Numbered from the stretch's first letter, positions 17,785 to 27,735 are shown. The stretch: DNA of 64,000 nt from an uncultured Bacteroidales bacterium (GCA_947173955.1 CAMWHE010000001.1:1-64000), one strand, 5' to 3'. The notes: generated by a model from the sequence alone, not told the origin. Numbers and translations: made by a program.

Positions 17785-18843
17785 TTAGTCGACCCACTGG
17801 CAAGCAACCATTCTAAGGTTGTCGCAGGCAATAGTGCGGAAGTCGGTGATCATGTTGTAGCGGCAGTTGATGTAAGTAAGAGCAGAGTCGAAAGATACAT
17901 CAAGCATTGTCAGCTGGTTGTTGTTGCAGAGGAGACGCTGCAGGAATGTCTGATTTGAAAGGTTGAGGCTTGTGAGATCATTGTAAGAGCAGTCAACAAA
18001 TAGGAGGTTGGGGCAAGACTCAACAGAGAGAGTGGTCAAATCATTGTATGAGCATACGAGGTCAAGAAGTGAGTTGCAGTTGCGGAGACCAAGAGTGGTC
18101 ATGTTGTTATCGCTGCAGATGAATGTGCTCAGTGAGGGAAGACCGGAGATGATGAGAGAAGAAATTTCATTATCATCGATGTTGAAGTTTGTCAGGTTCT
18201 CTACGCCAAAGAGGTTGATGCTTGTCAACTTATTGTAGCCTGCATACAGGTTCTTCAGGTTGGTGCAGCCGTTTACCATGAGAGCTTCAAGATGGTTACC
18301 CTGACAGTTAAGAGTCTTAAGGGCAGTGGCGTTTGCAACATTGAGTTCTGCGAGGTAGTTGTTGGAAACATTCAAGTTAGCAACTGCGGGAGCGCCTTCG
18401 AGAGTGAACTCAGATATCTTATTACGGTAGATATTCACTGTCTCAAGTGCGGTAGCACCGGCCATATTGATATCCTTAATAGCATTACGTGATGCATTGA
18501 GGTTGGTAAGAGCTACGTCACCTGCTACGCTGACTGATGTCAGTTTGTTGCGGGATACATCAACTTTAGAGAGCTGAGAGAAGTTTGAGAGATCGAGATT
18601 GCCGGCAAGCTTCTTGTCCTTCCATTCAATAGAGGTGAAGTGACCGTCTACTACAGTTACGCCTTCCCATGTGGCGGGAGCGTTTAGATCATAGATTTTG
18701 AGAGCTTCAGCATTTGTACCTCCTTTTTCAGAAGTCTGAGAAAGGAAAGCCTTCATCTGCTTCATTTCGTTTTTGTCTACTTTCTGGGCGAATGCAACCG
18801 TGCTACCAAGCGCGAGAGCAATCAATAATACAGCTTTTTTCAT
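17785..18843 (-). CDS. secreted leucine-rich repeat protein with 21-residue repeats
   Basis: The 352-residue protein has a clear signal peptide (1-19, cleavage AFA/Q). Residues 20-90 form a cap region, then twelve uninterrupted 21-residue leucine-rich repeats fill 91-342, followed by a short end, CQWVD. The repeat pattern is L..L.(C/V/A)..N.L..L.(V/L)......, the IRREKO-like bacterial class. Cys occupies the same repeat position in the fifth and in most of the last repeats. There is no sorting domain, lipobox or membrane anchor, so it is probably periplasmic or released. The ligand is unknown. It stands alone with its own terminator. Confidence 0.88.
   Translation of the reverse strand: MKKAVLLIALALGSTVAFAQKVDKNEMKQMKAFLSQTSEKGGTNAEALKIYDLNAPATWEGVTVVDGHFTSIEWKDKKLAGNLDLSNFSQLSKVDVSRNKLTSVSVAGDVALTNLNASRNAIKDINMAGATALETVNIYRNKISEFTLEGAPAVANLNVSNNYLAELNVANATALKTLNCQGNHLEALMVNGCTNLKNLYAGYNKLTSINLFGVENLTNFNIDDNEISSLIISGLPSLSTFICSDNNMTTLGLRNCNSLLDLVCSYNDLTTLSVESCPNLLFVDCSYNDLTSLNLSNQTFLQRLLCNNNQLTMLDVSFDSALTYINCRYNMITDFRTIACDNLRMVACQWVD
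17818..18573 (-). repeat. twelve tandem 63-base coding repeats (21-residue LRR units)
   Basis: Every unit is exactly 21 codons with no insertion or deletion, residues 91-342 of the LRR protein. The units are alike at the protein level but clearly diverged in DNA, so this is an old protein repeat rather than a recent satellite. Confidence 0.85.
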
Positions 18844-19113
18844 AATGGTATTGTTTGTTGGTTGATAGTTGACTTGTTTTATGTTTATTTGCTAAGTAAA
18901 CGCTCGATGAATTGAAAAAGTTTACCAAATATAAATATTTTTATCGGAATAACCATAACAAAATGAAAAAATCATGGTCGATATCATTTTAACATATATT
19001 CCAAGTGATTGAACGCAATCAATTAATACTATGAATTATAATTAATTGCAAGTATGGTAAAGAGGAGAATAGTAGCTCCACAGGCAGATACTCTCCCCTA
19101 CCCTTTAATTTAT
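18844..19113. other. intergenic region upstream of the LRR gene
   Basis: AT-rich 270-base gap. A possible minus-strand -7 box (TATATTTG on the minus strand) lies at 18926-18933, but the -33 element is poorly spaced. No RNA gene or repeat is evident. Confidence 0.4.
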
Positions 19114-21276
19114 TTATTTTTTATGAAGTACAATATTCTGGGATGCAGATTCTGCAGCTGCACGCTTTACTGCCAGAAAATCTCCCCATTGGGAATAGCT
19201 GTATATACTTGAGGGATTACGAATCTGAATCGTGTATTCAACATTCCCTTCAGGCGACAGTTTCACATCAGAAAAGAATAATCCGCATTTCGTATTAACT
19301 GTCTTCTTAAGTCCTTCAAGCTCATCAAGATTAACATAGTAATCGTCGGGTACAATAAGAGTGACATTGCAACGAACAATCGAAGGACCGGAAGTAATAA
19401 TATCAACTTCGCGGTCATCCTTCAGATCTTTATAGTCAGAGAAATTTCCGCCGAATCTGCCGATGTTAAATATAATATCATCTCCTGCAAATGAATATTG
19501 CCCGTCTGCACTGCCGGATATGCTATATTGCATTACCGGAGAAGCTGGCATAAAGCCCTCATTAAGCAATTTAGCACTGTCAATATGCGCATCAGATATT
19601 CCAAAATCAGCTTCGACCATTGATTCAAGAATCTCCTTATTAGCATTATTCAAGGCTACAATATCATATTTTCGCTTATGGCGTTTTTTTTCCGGTATAT
19701 TGAAATAGTCGGCAACTGCATTCAGATAGTCAGGTACATTTACTATATCACCCATTACCTCCTTCATTGTACCGCTCAGCGAAGATGTGTATTCAAAATT
19801 TACAGTCTCTGATAGATCTTCAGGAAAAGAAAGCCTGATATCGCGGACTTCTGAATTCTGTCTTACCGTGCTCTTGGGAAGCCGGCCGATTTTCATATCT
19901 GAGTTTTTAAATAACTCTTCGCGTTTCCCATTAAATATAAATGCTTTTTCGCCAAGGAAATCACCGGTAACCTCTCCTGGAGCAAGGGACATATTCTGAT
20001 CCACCATGTATGGAACTTCTCCTACAAAGACAAATGGTGTGGCTCTGTGTCGGCCACCGATTTTCTCAATATCGACATCAGCGCGGGATGATGTGACAGC
20101 AAGACAAACGGGCGTTTCAAGTTTCTGCTTATCCATCACATCTTTATATATACTTGCCACTTGCCATTCATTGTAGGAATTCTCAGGATCTGATACGGTA
20201 GTATAGATCGTCGCGAGCCATCCGGCATCAGCGATTTCTCTGTCATTAGCTTCGGGATTGAGCTTTCTATAATCGGAAACAAGTGAATTTACTTTCCTGA
20301 CAACGCCATCGGGGAGTCGAACATCTTCAGCAAAATATTCTGAAATCTCCCGCATGATGACAGGAGCCACAAGATTGACATACATTCCTTTATTACGCGC
20401 TGAAGCAGCTCGCGTAAACAGTCTGGATATATTATCAATAATGTATATTTTCAAAAATGGCATCTGACGGCCCGGAGAGAACCATTTTGGAGAATCAAAT
20501 GCCCGAATATCTTCAAAAGACAATTGATAATGCATTTCTCCTGATTTTTCTCTCAAATAATCAGTAGGAATGTCAAGGCCATTGTATGAGTTTACTTCTA
20601 TAGTGTATCGATCGTCGAACGTTGCGTCAAGAGTATAGTTTTTGATCGGATATTTTGCCATGATGTCAGAAGTAATTCCGACTTTCTGATTACCCAAGAA
20701 AAAGAATCTAAAGTAACGGTAATAGTCAAGCACATCACCAACCTCAAGACCAGGAATCGCGATCTTGAAGCGTTCATTTTTCTTGCCTTTTTTCCCGGAA
20801 GTCTCGGCAAGCGTAGCGCTCATATCTACATCAACCACCGTACCGTCAGGCTTATATATCCTTGCTCCAAAAGCTTCTTCAGATTCGAATGCCGAGTGAC
20901 CGGCATAAGCTTCTTGCTTACGCAATGGCTGAAAAGTGAATTCTGAGAACGACTCAATAGCCGATTCATCATTAATTTTCACCATCTTTCGGACAATATG
21001 ATTCAGATTATTCTCATAAATATACATATCACGCATCGGCTGGCTGAAGGGAGAGTCCTCCATATTTGCTGATATTGACTCATATACAGCAATATATACG
21101 GCAGAAGCATCAGCAAACATTGAATCATTCAATTCAGCCTGAGGATTAAACTGTTCAAGATTCATTGACCAGACTTTTTTTGCAGTCTCCTTTAGAAATT
21201 TCTGATTAGGGCCGGAGGCAGCTAATGCTGTAAAAACAGACAATGCAAATGTAGAAAATGTAATAAGGCGTCTCAT
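19114..21276 (-). CDS. DUF3857-type protein with degenerate transglutaminase-like domain
   Basis: The 720-residue protein has a signal peptide (1-20) and a DUF3857-like N-terminal beta domain (about 60-260; for example ARIYKPDGTVVDV and IPGLEVGDVLDYYRY). The middle part (about 350-430) aligns in order with transglutaminase-like cores, but the position of the catalytic Cys motif reads NEWQVASIYKDVM, so the nucleophile seems lost. It is probably a periplasmic or surface protein. It starts 2 bases after the stop of the gene upstream, whose product keeps a full triad, so the two probably work together. The function is unknown. Confidence 0.75.
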   Translation of the reverse strand: MRRLITFSTFALSVFTALAASGPNQKFLKETAKKVWSMNLEQFNPQAELNDSMFADASAVYIAVYESISANMEDSPFSQPMRDMYIYENNLNHIVRKMVKINDESAIESFSEFTFQPLRKQEAYAGHSAFESEEAFGARIYKPDGTVVDVDMSATLAETSGKKGKKNERFKIAIPGLEVGDVLDYYRYFRFFFLGNQKVGITSDIMAKYPIKNYTLDATFDDRYTIEVNSYNGLDIPTDYLREKSGEMHYQLSFEDIRAFDSPKWFSPGRQMPFLKIYIIDNISRLFTRAASARNKGMYVNLVAPVIMREISEYFAEDVRLPDGVVRKVNSLVSDYRKLNPEANDREIADAGWLATIYTTVSDPENSYNEWQVASIYKDVMDKQKLETPVCLAVTSSRADVDIEKIGGRHRATPFVFVGEVPYMVDQNMSLAPGEVTGDFLGEKAFIFNGKREELFKNSDMKIGRLPKSTVRQNSEVRDIRLSFPEDLSETVNFEYTSSLSGTMKEVMGDIVNVPDYLNAVADYFNIPEKKRHKRKYDIVALNNANKEILESMVEADFGISDAHIDSAKLLNEGFMPASPVMQYSISGSADGQYSFAGDDIIFNIGRFGGNFSDYKDLKDDREVDIITSGPSIVRCNVTLIVPDDYYVNLDELEGLKKTVNTKCGLFFSDVKLSPEGNVEYTIQIRNPSSIYSYSQWGDFLAVKRAAAESASQNIVLHKK

Positions 21277-21278
21277 GG

Positions 21279-23111
21279 CTATTGTTTTAATAAGGGAATA
21301 TTTTGTGATAAGGCTTTAATAAGCTGTTTTAAATCTGAGTTGTATGTCTTGATGTCTTCGAATGCAATTTCAGTTTCATTTATAGTGAATACTAACTTAT
21401 ATGCTATTGCATTACTGTCTGTGACATAATTATATGTGATTGAACAGTGGAACCACTTATTATTTAACTCAAAATTATCCGGCAAAGCATCCATCGCATA
21501 CACAGCCGGCAATGTCACACTGTTTTCGCAAACGATATGTTTTCTACTGGATAAAGTTGCCGGATGATGCCGATCTTTCGTGTCGATGAGATATAAACTC
21601 AGATTAGGAAATGTTGTTGCAACAGAAAGATAAGCTTTAGCCCCTGCGTCAGTAATTACATTAGGCACGGTAATTTCGGCCTTAATTAGCCCCTTACCTC
21701 CGTCCGGAATAAGACCGTCAGTCCCAACAGACGACAGACGGACATTCTTACGCCCAAAAGAAAGCTTTGAAATTAATGCTTTATCTCGTGATTTACTATC
21801 AAGCGAACGCATTACATTAATCATCGCAGCCTTATAAACGCCACTTACGTAATCAGATATCATACCCGACAACATGTTATCATCAAGATTAAATGTTGAC
21901 ACAATACTGTCAGTATTCTCGAATGGATCAAGCACCGGCACACGTCCGATTATACAGTTGTCCCCGTTTTCTATCAATGTCTGCTTTCCCTGAATAGATG
22001 ATGGGATAAATCCAAAATCTGTCGGACCGGTTGTCCCGTCTATATAAAGTATCGTATCGGAGAGTATTACTGAGGCAATCATATGATTGCCGGTAGAAAA
22101 TGCGGGACGCGAACTCCAGTCTTCCGGTATGGATGATGTCCCGATCCATGTCAGACGGGCATCTATTCCTAATGACTTCAGCAATCCCACTATGAGCGAG
22201 GCCGAGCCTTTGCAATCTCCAAAACGTTTCTCAAGAACTTTTGAGGGAAGATCGGGCGAATGACCTAAATCCCCATTTTCAATAGCGACATATCGGATAT
22301 TCTCATGTACCCATTTCTGTATTGAATCTATTTTGGAAATATCATCTGTACAATTAACAGTCAATTCTTTAGCTTTTGCTAATACCGTTTCATATCCGGG
22401 GTCATCACGTTCAACATATGAATTGAAACGCGTGTATAATTCGTCAACATTTGAAAAGCAGCCGAGTATTGTGATATATGGCGCAAAATGGCGAACAGAC
22501 GGAGTGTCTTCCTCTCTGAATATCTCAGGCAAATTTTTTGCAACAACAGTTATAATATAATCTTTCCCGTCAGGAGATAATGACTTATTAATCTCATACT
22601 CAGCCGGGGGATTTGACAATTCAATATCAAACCTGTCCTTTAGTGAAACAGGCATATGAAGTGAGAAGTGATACAACTTTACCGGATAAATATCAAACAG
22701 ATATACAAGATCGCAAAATTCAGGCTTTTGAATGGTCAGTTCTATAGTTGCAGTTGCCTCAGTGAACAGCTTCTCCAATGGAACCGGAAGATAGCAGACT
22801 CTTGAATCATCAAAAAACACTCCCGCACTTTTTGCTTTAGCATAGATAGGCTTACCACCTTTAGCCTTTGCCTTATCTACAGTTATAAAATCATCATAAT
22901 ATGTATGTAGAATGGCTGTAGCCGGCGTTCGGGTAGCCATGTAGGTAACTGTTTGCTTATTCTTGATCTTAACAGGTGTCACACCATCTTTTGCCACTTC
23001 GACATAGTAGTCATTGTGATAATCAGTTATCACAATATTGCTATCAGTTGCAGCTACAGCAGCAATAGCAAGCATTGAAAAAATCAAACCGAGAATACGC
23101 CGTAGGAACAT
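21279..23111 (-). CDS. DUF3857 and transglutaminase-like domain protein
   Basis: This 610-residue exported protein has a signal peptide (1-21), a DUF3857-like domain (about 50-240) and a papain-like transglutaminase core. The triad is visible: Cys300 in RFGDCKGSA, His343 in GNHMIAS and Asp358 in LYIDGT. Such proteins may cleave or cross-link peptides or act as scaffolds; substrates are not established. It is translated first of the tandem pair. No consensus promoter is seen just upstream, though the dnaB terminator at 23169-23196 separates it from dnaB. Confidence 0.85.
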   Translation of the reverse strand: MFLRRILGLIFSMLAIAAVAATDSNIVITDYHNDYYVEVAKDGVTPVKIKNKQTVTYMATRTPATAILHTYYDDFITVDKAKAKGGKPIYAKAKSAGVFFDDSRVCYLPVPLEKLFTEATATIELTIQKPEFCDLVYLFDIYPVKLYHFSLHMPVSLKDRFDIELSNPPAEYEINKSLSPDGKDYIITVVAKNLPEIFREEDTPSVRHFAPYITILGCFSNVDELYTRFNSYVERDDPGYETVLAKAKELTVNCTDDISKIDSIQKWVHENIRYVAIENGDLGHSPDLPSKVLEKRFGDCKGSASLIVGLLKSLGIDARLTWIGTSSIPEDWSSRPAFSTGNHMIASVILSDTILYIDGTTGPTDFGFIPSSIQGKQTLIENGDNCIIGRVPVLDPFENTDSIVSTFNLDDNMLSGMISDYVSGVYKAAMINVMRSLDSKSRDKALISKLSFGRKNVRLSSVGTDGLIPDGGKGLIKAEITVPNVITDAGAKAYLSVATTFPNLSLYLIDTKDRHHPATLSSRKHIVCENSVTLPAVYAMDALPDNFELNNKWFHCSITYNYVTDSNAIAYKLVFTINETEIAFEDIKTYNSDLKQLIKALSQNIPLLKQ

Positions 23112-23168
23112 ATAAGTGATGGTTTTTCGTGGGATTATTAATCAAACTTTTGCCTAAATTATAAAAAA

Positions 23169-23196
23169 TAATCCGAAATAAAAAATATTTCGGATT
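23169..23196 (-). terminator. terminator of dnaB
   Basis: TAATCCGAAATA (23169-23180) and TATTTCGGATTA (23185-23196 region) form a perfect 12-bp stem with a loop of A residues. On the minus strand a run of T follows. Confidence 0.85.
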
Positions 23197-23226
23197 AACA
23201 CAAAAATTATTCTATAAAATTTTAGA

Positions 23227-24789
23227 TCAGAATGGGATCGAACTACCGGAATTATCTTTGAGGAAATCGGGATTTGAAGACTTGAACGGATCCGTATTGG
23301 CATACTCCCCGGCATCGGATTCACCTGACATGGTATTAAGTTTAGAGCCAACAGTGCTTCGCTCTGTCGAATTATCCTCCGACCAATTCTCAAAACGGGC
23401 ATACTTATGTCGGAAACGAAGGTTGACATCATCAACCGCACCACTACGGTGCTTGGCCACTATAAATAGAGCCTTGCCTCGTATATCACGGCCTTCGGCA
23501 TCGGTATCAGAGTGCAGATAGTATTCCGGACGATGGATAAAGCATACGATGTCAGCATCCTGCTCGATGGCTCCCGATTCACGAAGGTCGCTAAGCTGTG
23601 GTCGGCGGTCACCATCAGTGCCGCGCGACTCAACACCTCGGTTGAGCTGTGACAGAGCAATTATAGGAATGTTAAGTTCCTTCGCAAGCTGTTTAAGTGT
23701 ACGTGAAATTATGCTGACCTCCTGCTCACGGCTTCCATATTTCATTCCGGAGGCATTCATAAGCTGCAGATAGTCGATTATAATCATCTTGACGTGATGC
23801 TCGCTGACAAGCCTGCGCGCTTTTGTGCGGAATTCCGATATTGAAAGCGAGGATGAATCATCAATAAACATCGGCGCACTATACAGATGCTTTACTCTGG
23901 AGTTGAGCCTGTCCCACTCCTGCTCTGTCAGCTGGCCGTTTTTGATTTTTTCGCCTTCTATTTCACAAGTATTGCTTATAAGACGGTTGACGAGCTGAAC
24001 ATTCGACATTTCAAGCGAAAAAATAGCCAACGGAGTATTATAGTTGACGGCCATATTTTTAGCCATTGACAGTACAAAGGCGGTTTTACCCATTGCAGGG
24101 CGTGCAGCAATAATGATAAGGTCACTGTTTTGCCATCCGGATGTCAGTTTGTCAAGAGCGGTAAATCCGGTCTCGAGGCCAGATAGACCGGACTCACGGT
24201 TAGATGCAATTTCAATCTGAGCGAGTGCCTGAGTAATAACAGGATCTATTTGCGTTACTTCTTTCTTGACATTTCGTTGCGAGATCTCAAAAAGCTTGCC
24301 TTCTGCCTCCTGCAACAAATCATCAATGTCATTGCTCTCGTCAAACGCCTGTGTCTCTACATTACTTGCAAAGCTGATCAGCTCACGTGCAAGATATTTT
24401 TGAGCAATAATGCGAGCGTGATATTCCACATTAGCACCTGATGCTACTCTCGACGTCAATTCCGAAATAAATACCGGCCCCCCTACAGTCTCCAGCTCTC
24501 CGTCAGCCCTAAGCTGATCTGTGACTGTAAGCATATCGATAGGCTTCTGAGCATTGCCCAAGGCCTGAATCGCAGCATATATTTTTCGGTTTGCAGGGTC
24601 ATAGAAGGTCTCCGGCTTTAGAAGGTCACTTACAAGTGTAAACGCATCTCTCTCTAGCATAAGCGCGCCAAGAACAGCCTCTTCAAGATCTGTGTCACGC
24701 GGAGGAATCCGTCCGATAGTATCTAATTTGGCCGACTGAGCCTGATTGTTACGCCGCTGACCTCTATTATTGTTTCCTGTAAATTCCAT
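23227..24789 (-). CDS. dnaB: replicative DNA helicase
   Basis: The 520-residue hexameric helicase unwinds DNA at the fork. The N-terminal domain (about 30-130, PPRDTDLEEAVLGALM) is typical, and the RecA-like domain has Walker A at ARPAMGKTA (229-237) and IIIDYLQLM as Walker B. SQLNRGVESR and HRPEYY are late family motifs. There is no intein. The C-terminal tail is polar and ends SSIPF. It is divergent from ispE. Confidence 0.97.
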   Translation of the reverse strand: MEFTGNNNRGQRRNNQAQSAKLDTIGRIPPRDTDLEEAVLGALMLERDAFTLVSDLLKPETFYDPANRKIYAAIQALGNAQKPIDMLTVTDQLRADGELETVGGPVFISELTSRVASGANVEYHARIIAQKYLARELISFASNVETQAFDESNDIDDLLQEAEGKLFEISQRNVKKEVTQIDPVITQALAQIEIASNRESGLSGLETGFTALDKLTSGWQNSDLIIIAARPAMGKTAFVLSMAKNMAVNYNTPLAIFSLEMSNVQLVNRLISNTCEIEGEKIKNGQLTEQEWDRLNSRVKHLYSAPMFIDDSSSLSISEFRTKARRLVSEHHVKMIIIDYLQLMNASGMKYGSREQEVSIISRTLKQLAKELNIPIIALSQLNRGVESRGTDGDRRPQLSDLRESGAIEQDADIVCFIHRPEYYLHSDTDAEGRDIRGKALFIVAKHRSGAVDDVNLRFRHKYARFENWSEDNSTERSTVGSKLNTMSGESDAGEYANTDPFKSSNPDFLKDNSGSSIPF

Positions 24790-24808
24790 ATAGATGATTT
24801 TGCAATCG

Positions 24809-24816
24809 CAAAGATA
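24809..24816 (-). promoter_or_regulatory. -7 box for dnaB
   Basis: TATCTTTG on the minus strand, about 20 bases before the dnaB ATG. No good -33 TTG is seen, so confidence is moderate. Confidence 0.55.
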
Positions 24817-24883
24817 AGCAAAAGCTTACGTTCGCGCATAACCGCCCCAGAAAATTTATCACCATCTTATTGACAATTTTTTG

Positions 24884-24891
24884 TAATTTTG
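24884..24891 (+). promoter_or_regulatory. -7 box for ispE, nearly leaderless
   Basis: TAATTTTG ends 7 bases before the ispE ATG at 24899. With the usual spacing the transcript would start within a few bases of the start codon. No TTG lies at the usual -33 distance. Confidence 0.6.
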
Positions 24892-24898
24892 TGGCACT

Positions 24899-25714
24899 AT
24901 GATCTTATTCCCTAACGCAAAAATTAATCTTGGACTCAATATTACTGAACGTCGCACGGACGGTTATCATAATATCGAGAGTATGTTTCTACCGGTCAAA
25001 TGGAAGGATGTTCTTGAAATTGTCCCGTCGCGCGATGTTCGCACGCATCTGACGGTTTATGGCAATAAACCTGATTGCCCGGTTGAAAAGAATCTGGTCA
25101 TGAAGGCTTATAACGCCCTTTCGGCATTGGCGCCAATCCCGCCGGCAGATATTTACTTGGAAAAAATCATACCTGACGGAGCAGGACTTGGTGGTGGCTC
25201 TTCTGATGCAGCCTTTACGCTCAAAGGGCTCAATGAACTCTTCGAATTGGGCTATACCGATTATGATTTAGCAAAAGTAGCTTCCACAATTGGAGCTGAC
25301 TGTACATTCTTTATATATAACAGGCCGATGATAGCCACCGGAATCGGCACGGAATTGTCTGAAGTTGATTTTGACTGTACACCGTATTATATTGTCATAG
25401 TCAAGCCTGATGTCAGTGTTTCTACAAAAGAGGCATATGCAGGAGTTGCACCCGCATCCTGGGAAACACCGCTCTCAACTCTAATTTATGAGAATAAAAT
25501 TGATGATTTGAAGAATGATTTTGAAGCATCAATTTTCACGAAGTACCCCGCTCTTGGAGAACTTAAGCAAAGACTTTTTGATTCAGGTGCGGTCTATGCC
25601 TCAATGTCTGGCTCAGGCTCTGCTGTCTACGGCTTATTTACTGATAAAATTACAGCTGAGTGTGCAGCTAAAAGTCTTCAGGCATATCCATACGTATTTG
25701 TAGATAAGCTATAG
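24899..25714 (+). CDS. ispE: 4-diphosphocytidyl-2-C-methyl-D-erythritol kinase
   Basis: This 271-residue GHMP kinase phosphorylates CDP-methylerythritol in the non-mevalonate isoprenoid pathway. PNAKINLGLNI at the start and DGAGLGGGSSDAAFTL (about 97-112) are the substrate and ATP glycine-rich motifs; MSGSGSAVYGLF is the third GHMP motif. The start at 24899 is set by the -7 box ending at 24891, which leaves essentially no leader. Confidence 0.96.
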   Translation: MILFPNAKINLGLNITERRTDGYHNIESMFLPVKWKDVLEIVPSRDVRTHLTVYGNKPDCPVEKNLVMKAYNALSALAPIPPADIYLEKIIPDGAGLGGGSSDAAFTLKGLNELFELGYTDYDLAKVASTIGADCTFFIYNRPMIATGIGTELSEVDFDCTPYYIVIVKPDVSVSTKEAYAGVAPASWETPLSTLIYENKIDDLKNDFEASIFTKYPALGELKQRLFDSGAVYASMSGSGSAVYGLFTDKITAECAAKSLQAYPYVFVDKL

Positions 25715-25828
25715 CTTCCCAAGACGATATTGGCCCTCACTTCTGACCCGAGTGAACGATATCAGTAGTTAATTGTTATCTTTTTAAAAATAAATAGTAA
25801 TTCAAGACTATTTGGCAACATTTTTGCT

Positions 25829-26467
25829 ATGCGAATATTTAAAAAGAAAAAACATCATATGACTATGGACAAAAATAAATTTCCTCATGAACAGGCCGAC
25901 ACTGAATATCGTGACCTTGATTCAGACAATATCAATATTGGCGACGTAACGCCTGAGAATGAAGATATATCTTCTGAAGAAGCAGACGTTGAAAAAGATG
26001 AAATGGAAGTATTGAAAGATGCTTTAAACGCAGAACAGGAAAAGGTTGAATCTGTTAAGAAAGACTATATGTTCCTACTCGCAGAATTCGATAACTTTAA
26101 AAAGCGTACTCTTAAAGAAAAATCCGAATTACTTAAAAACGCTGCGGAATCAACTATAAAGGGGCTTCTTCCTATTGTCGATGACTTTGAGCGTGGTCTT
26201 GATGCAATTAAGGATACAAGCGACGCTCAGTCCGTTAAAGAAGGTATGGAATTAATTTACAATAAATTAGTAAAGTATCTTGCATCTAACGGAGTCAAGG
26301 CGATTGAATCCACCGGAGCTTCATTCGATCCAGATTTGCATGAGGCAATTGCGATGGTACCGACCGGCGATGACGAGCAGAAAGGTAAGGTAATAGACAC
26401 CGTATCTAAAGGATATATGCTAAATGACAAGGTATTACGTCATGCTAAAGTTGCAGTAGGTCAGTAA
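25829..26467 (+). CDS. grpE: GrpE nucleotide exchange factor
   Basis: The 212-residue co-chaperone releases ADP from DnaK. An acidic N-terminal region is followed by a long coiled coil (about 70-120, with [21 protein letters not shown]) and the beta domain containing [19 protein letters not shown]. The N-terminus is uncertain: ATG codons at 25829, 25859 and 25865 are in frame, and the first 10 residues are a basic stretch unlike the rest. dnaJ follows 17 bases downstream. I see no CIRCE-like inverted repeat upstream. Confidence 0.93.
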   Translation: MRIFKKKKHHMTMDKNKFPHEQADTEYRDLDSDNINIGDVTPENEDISSEEADVEKDEMEVLKDALNAEQEKVESVKKDYMFLLAEFDNFKKRTLKEKSELLKNAAESTIKGLLPIVDDFERGLDAIKDTSDAQSVKEGMELIYNKLVKYLASNGVKAIESTGASFDPDLHEAIAMVPTGDDEQKGKVIDTVSKGYMLNDKVLRHAKVAVGQ

Positions 26468-26484
26468 GAAAAGTAAACGACAAC

Positions 26485-27666
26485 ATGGAGAACAAAAGAG
26501 ATTACTACGAAGTCCTTGGTGTAGATAAAAATGCTTCGGCAGCCGACATCAAGAAAGCATATCGCAAGCTGGCTCTAAAATATCACCCTGATAAAAATCC
26601 GGGCGACAAAGCCGCGGAAGAAAAGTTTAAGGAAGCAGCCGAGGCCTACGATGTATTGAGCAACGAAGAAAAGCGCCAGAAGTATGACCAGTTCGGCCAC
26701 AATATGGGACCTCAAGGATTTCCCGGTGGTGGCGGAGGTTCCTATGGAGGCGGATTCGGCGGATTCTCAATGGAAGATATTTTCGAACAATTCGGAGATA
26801 TATTCGGAGGACATTATGGGGCATCAGGTTTCGGAGGTGCTACCGGTAGCGGAACTCGTGCGCGCCGTAAGCCTACGCGAAAAGGTAGCGACCTGCGAAT
26901 CAAGGTCAAGATGACACTTGCTGAGATAGCCACCGGAGTCGATAAGACACTTAAAATACCGACAATGGTCAAGTGTGAACATTGCAACGGAACAGGGGCT
27001 AAAAATGGCACAGCATTCGCTACTTGTAACACCTGCCACGGAACTGGAACTATCAGTCATATTCAGCAGACCATCTTCGGTCCTCAGCAGTCTACAGCTA
27101 TATGTCCCGAATGTCAGGGTGAAGGCAAAGTCATAACAGAACAATGTCCCTACTGCCACGGTGAGGGCGTTGAGCGAAAGGATAATACTATCAGCTTCCA
27201 TATACCTGCAGGCGTAGAAGACGGTATGACGCTGACCGTTCAGGGTAAAGGCAATGCAGCCCGACGCGGTGGTGTCAATGGCGACCTGCTTGTAGTTATT
27301 GAAGAAATCAAACATCCGGAGCTCATCCGCGATGGCAACGATGTGATATATAACCTTATGCTTGATATTCCGACGGCAGCCATCGGCGGGTCGGTCGAAG
27401 TGCCCACTATCACAGGCCGTGCACGCCTGAAAATTGCCCCCGGCACTCAGCCCGGTAAAGTCCTCAGAATGCGTGGTAAAGGTATTCCTTCCGCTCAAGG
27501 AGGTGGTACAGGCGACGAATTGATAAATATTATGGTCTACATTCCTGAGACTCTTAATGACAAGGAGCGTGCCGCGATAGAATCAATCAAAGACGAGCCG
27601 AACATCAAAGCTTCGGAAAGTGTAAAGAACCGTATATTTAGTAAACTAAGACACATTTTTGAGTAA
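26485..27666 (+). CDS. dnaJ: chaperone DnaJ (Hsp40)
   Basis: The 393-residue type A J-protein stimulates DnaK ATPase and holds unfolded clients. It has the J domain with HPD (YHPDKNPG, about 33-40), a Gly/Phe-rich linker (about 75-120), four zinc-binding repeats ([32 protein letters not shown]) and the C-terminal substrate domains. It forms a grpE-dnaJ operon; dnaK is not in the window. A 22-bp perfect hairpin follows. Confidence 0.98.
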   Translation: MENKRDYYEVLGVDKNASAADIKKAYRKLALKYHPDKNPGDKAAEEKFKEAAEAYDVLSNEEKRQKYDQFGHNMGPQGFPGGGGGSYGGGFGGFSMEDIFEQFGDIFGGHYGASGFGGATGSGTRARRKPTRKGSDLRIKVKMTLAEIATGVDKTLKIPTMVKCEHCNGTGAKNGTAFATCNTCHGTGTISHIQQTIFGPQQSTAICPECQGEGKVITEQCPYCHGEGVERKDNTISFHIPAGVEDGMTLTVQGKGNAARRGGVNGDLLVVIEEIKHPELIRDGNDVIYNLMLDIPTAAIGGSVEVPTITGRARLKIAPGTQPGKVLRMRGKGIPSAQGGGTGDELINIMVYIPETLNDKERAAIESIKDEPNIKASESVKNRIFSKLRHIFE

Positions 27667-27674
27667 TAACATAC

Positions 27675-27724
27675 TATATAACGATAGAAGCCTGACCGCA
27701 AAGTCAGGCTTCTATCGTTATATA
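27675..27724. terminator. bidirectional terminator between dnaJ and pulA
   Basis: A perfect 22-bp stem: 27675-27696 pairs with 27703-27724 around the loop CGCAAA. The outer stem is A/T-rich on both sides, so each strand ends in T-rich sequence. It serves two convergent genes. Confidence 0.88.
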
Positions 27725-27735
27725 CTCTAAGTATG

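Noticed and set aside
17818-18573. Tandem repeats as a possible CRISPR array or satellite
   Set aside because: The units are in-frame LRR codons inside one gene and diverge in DNA; there are no uniform repeats with unique spacers.
26824-27498. 224-codon minus-strand open frame inside dnaJ
   Set aside because: It is antisense to the zinc-finger and C-terminal regions of an intact dnaJ and resembles no family.
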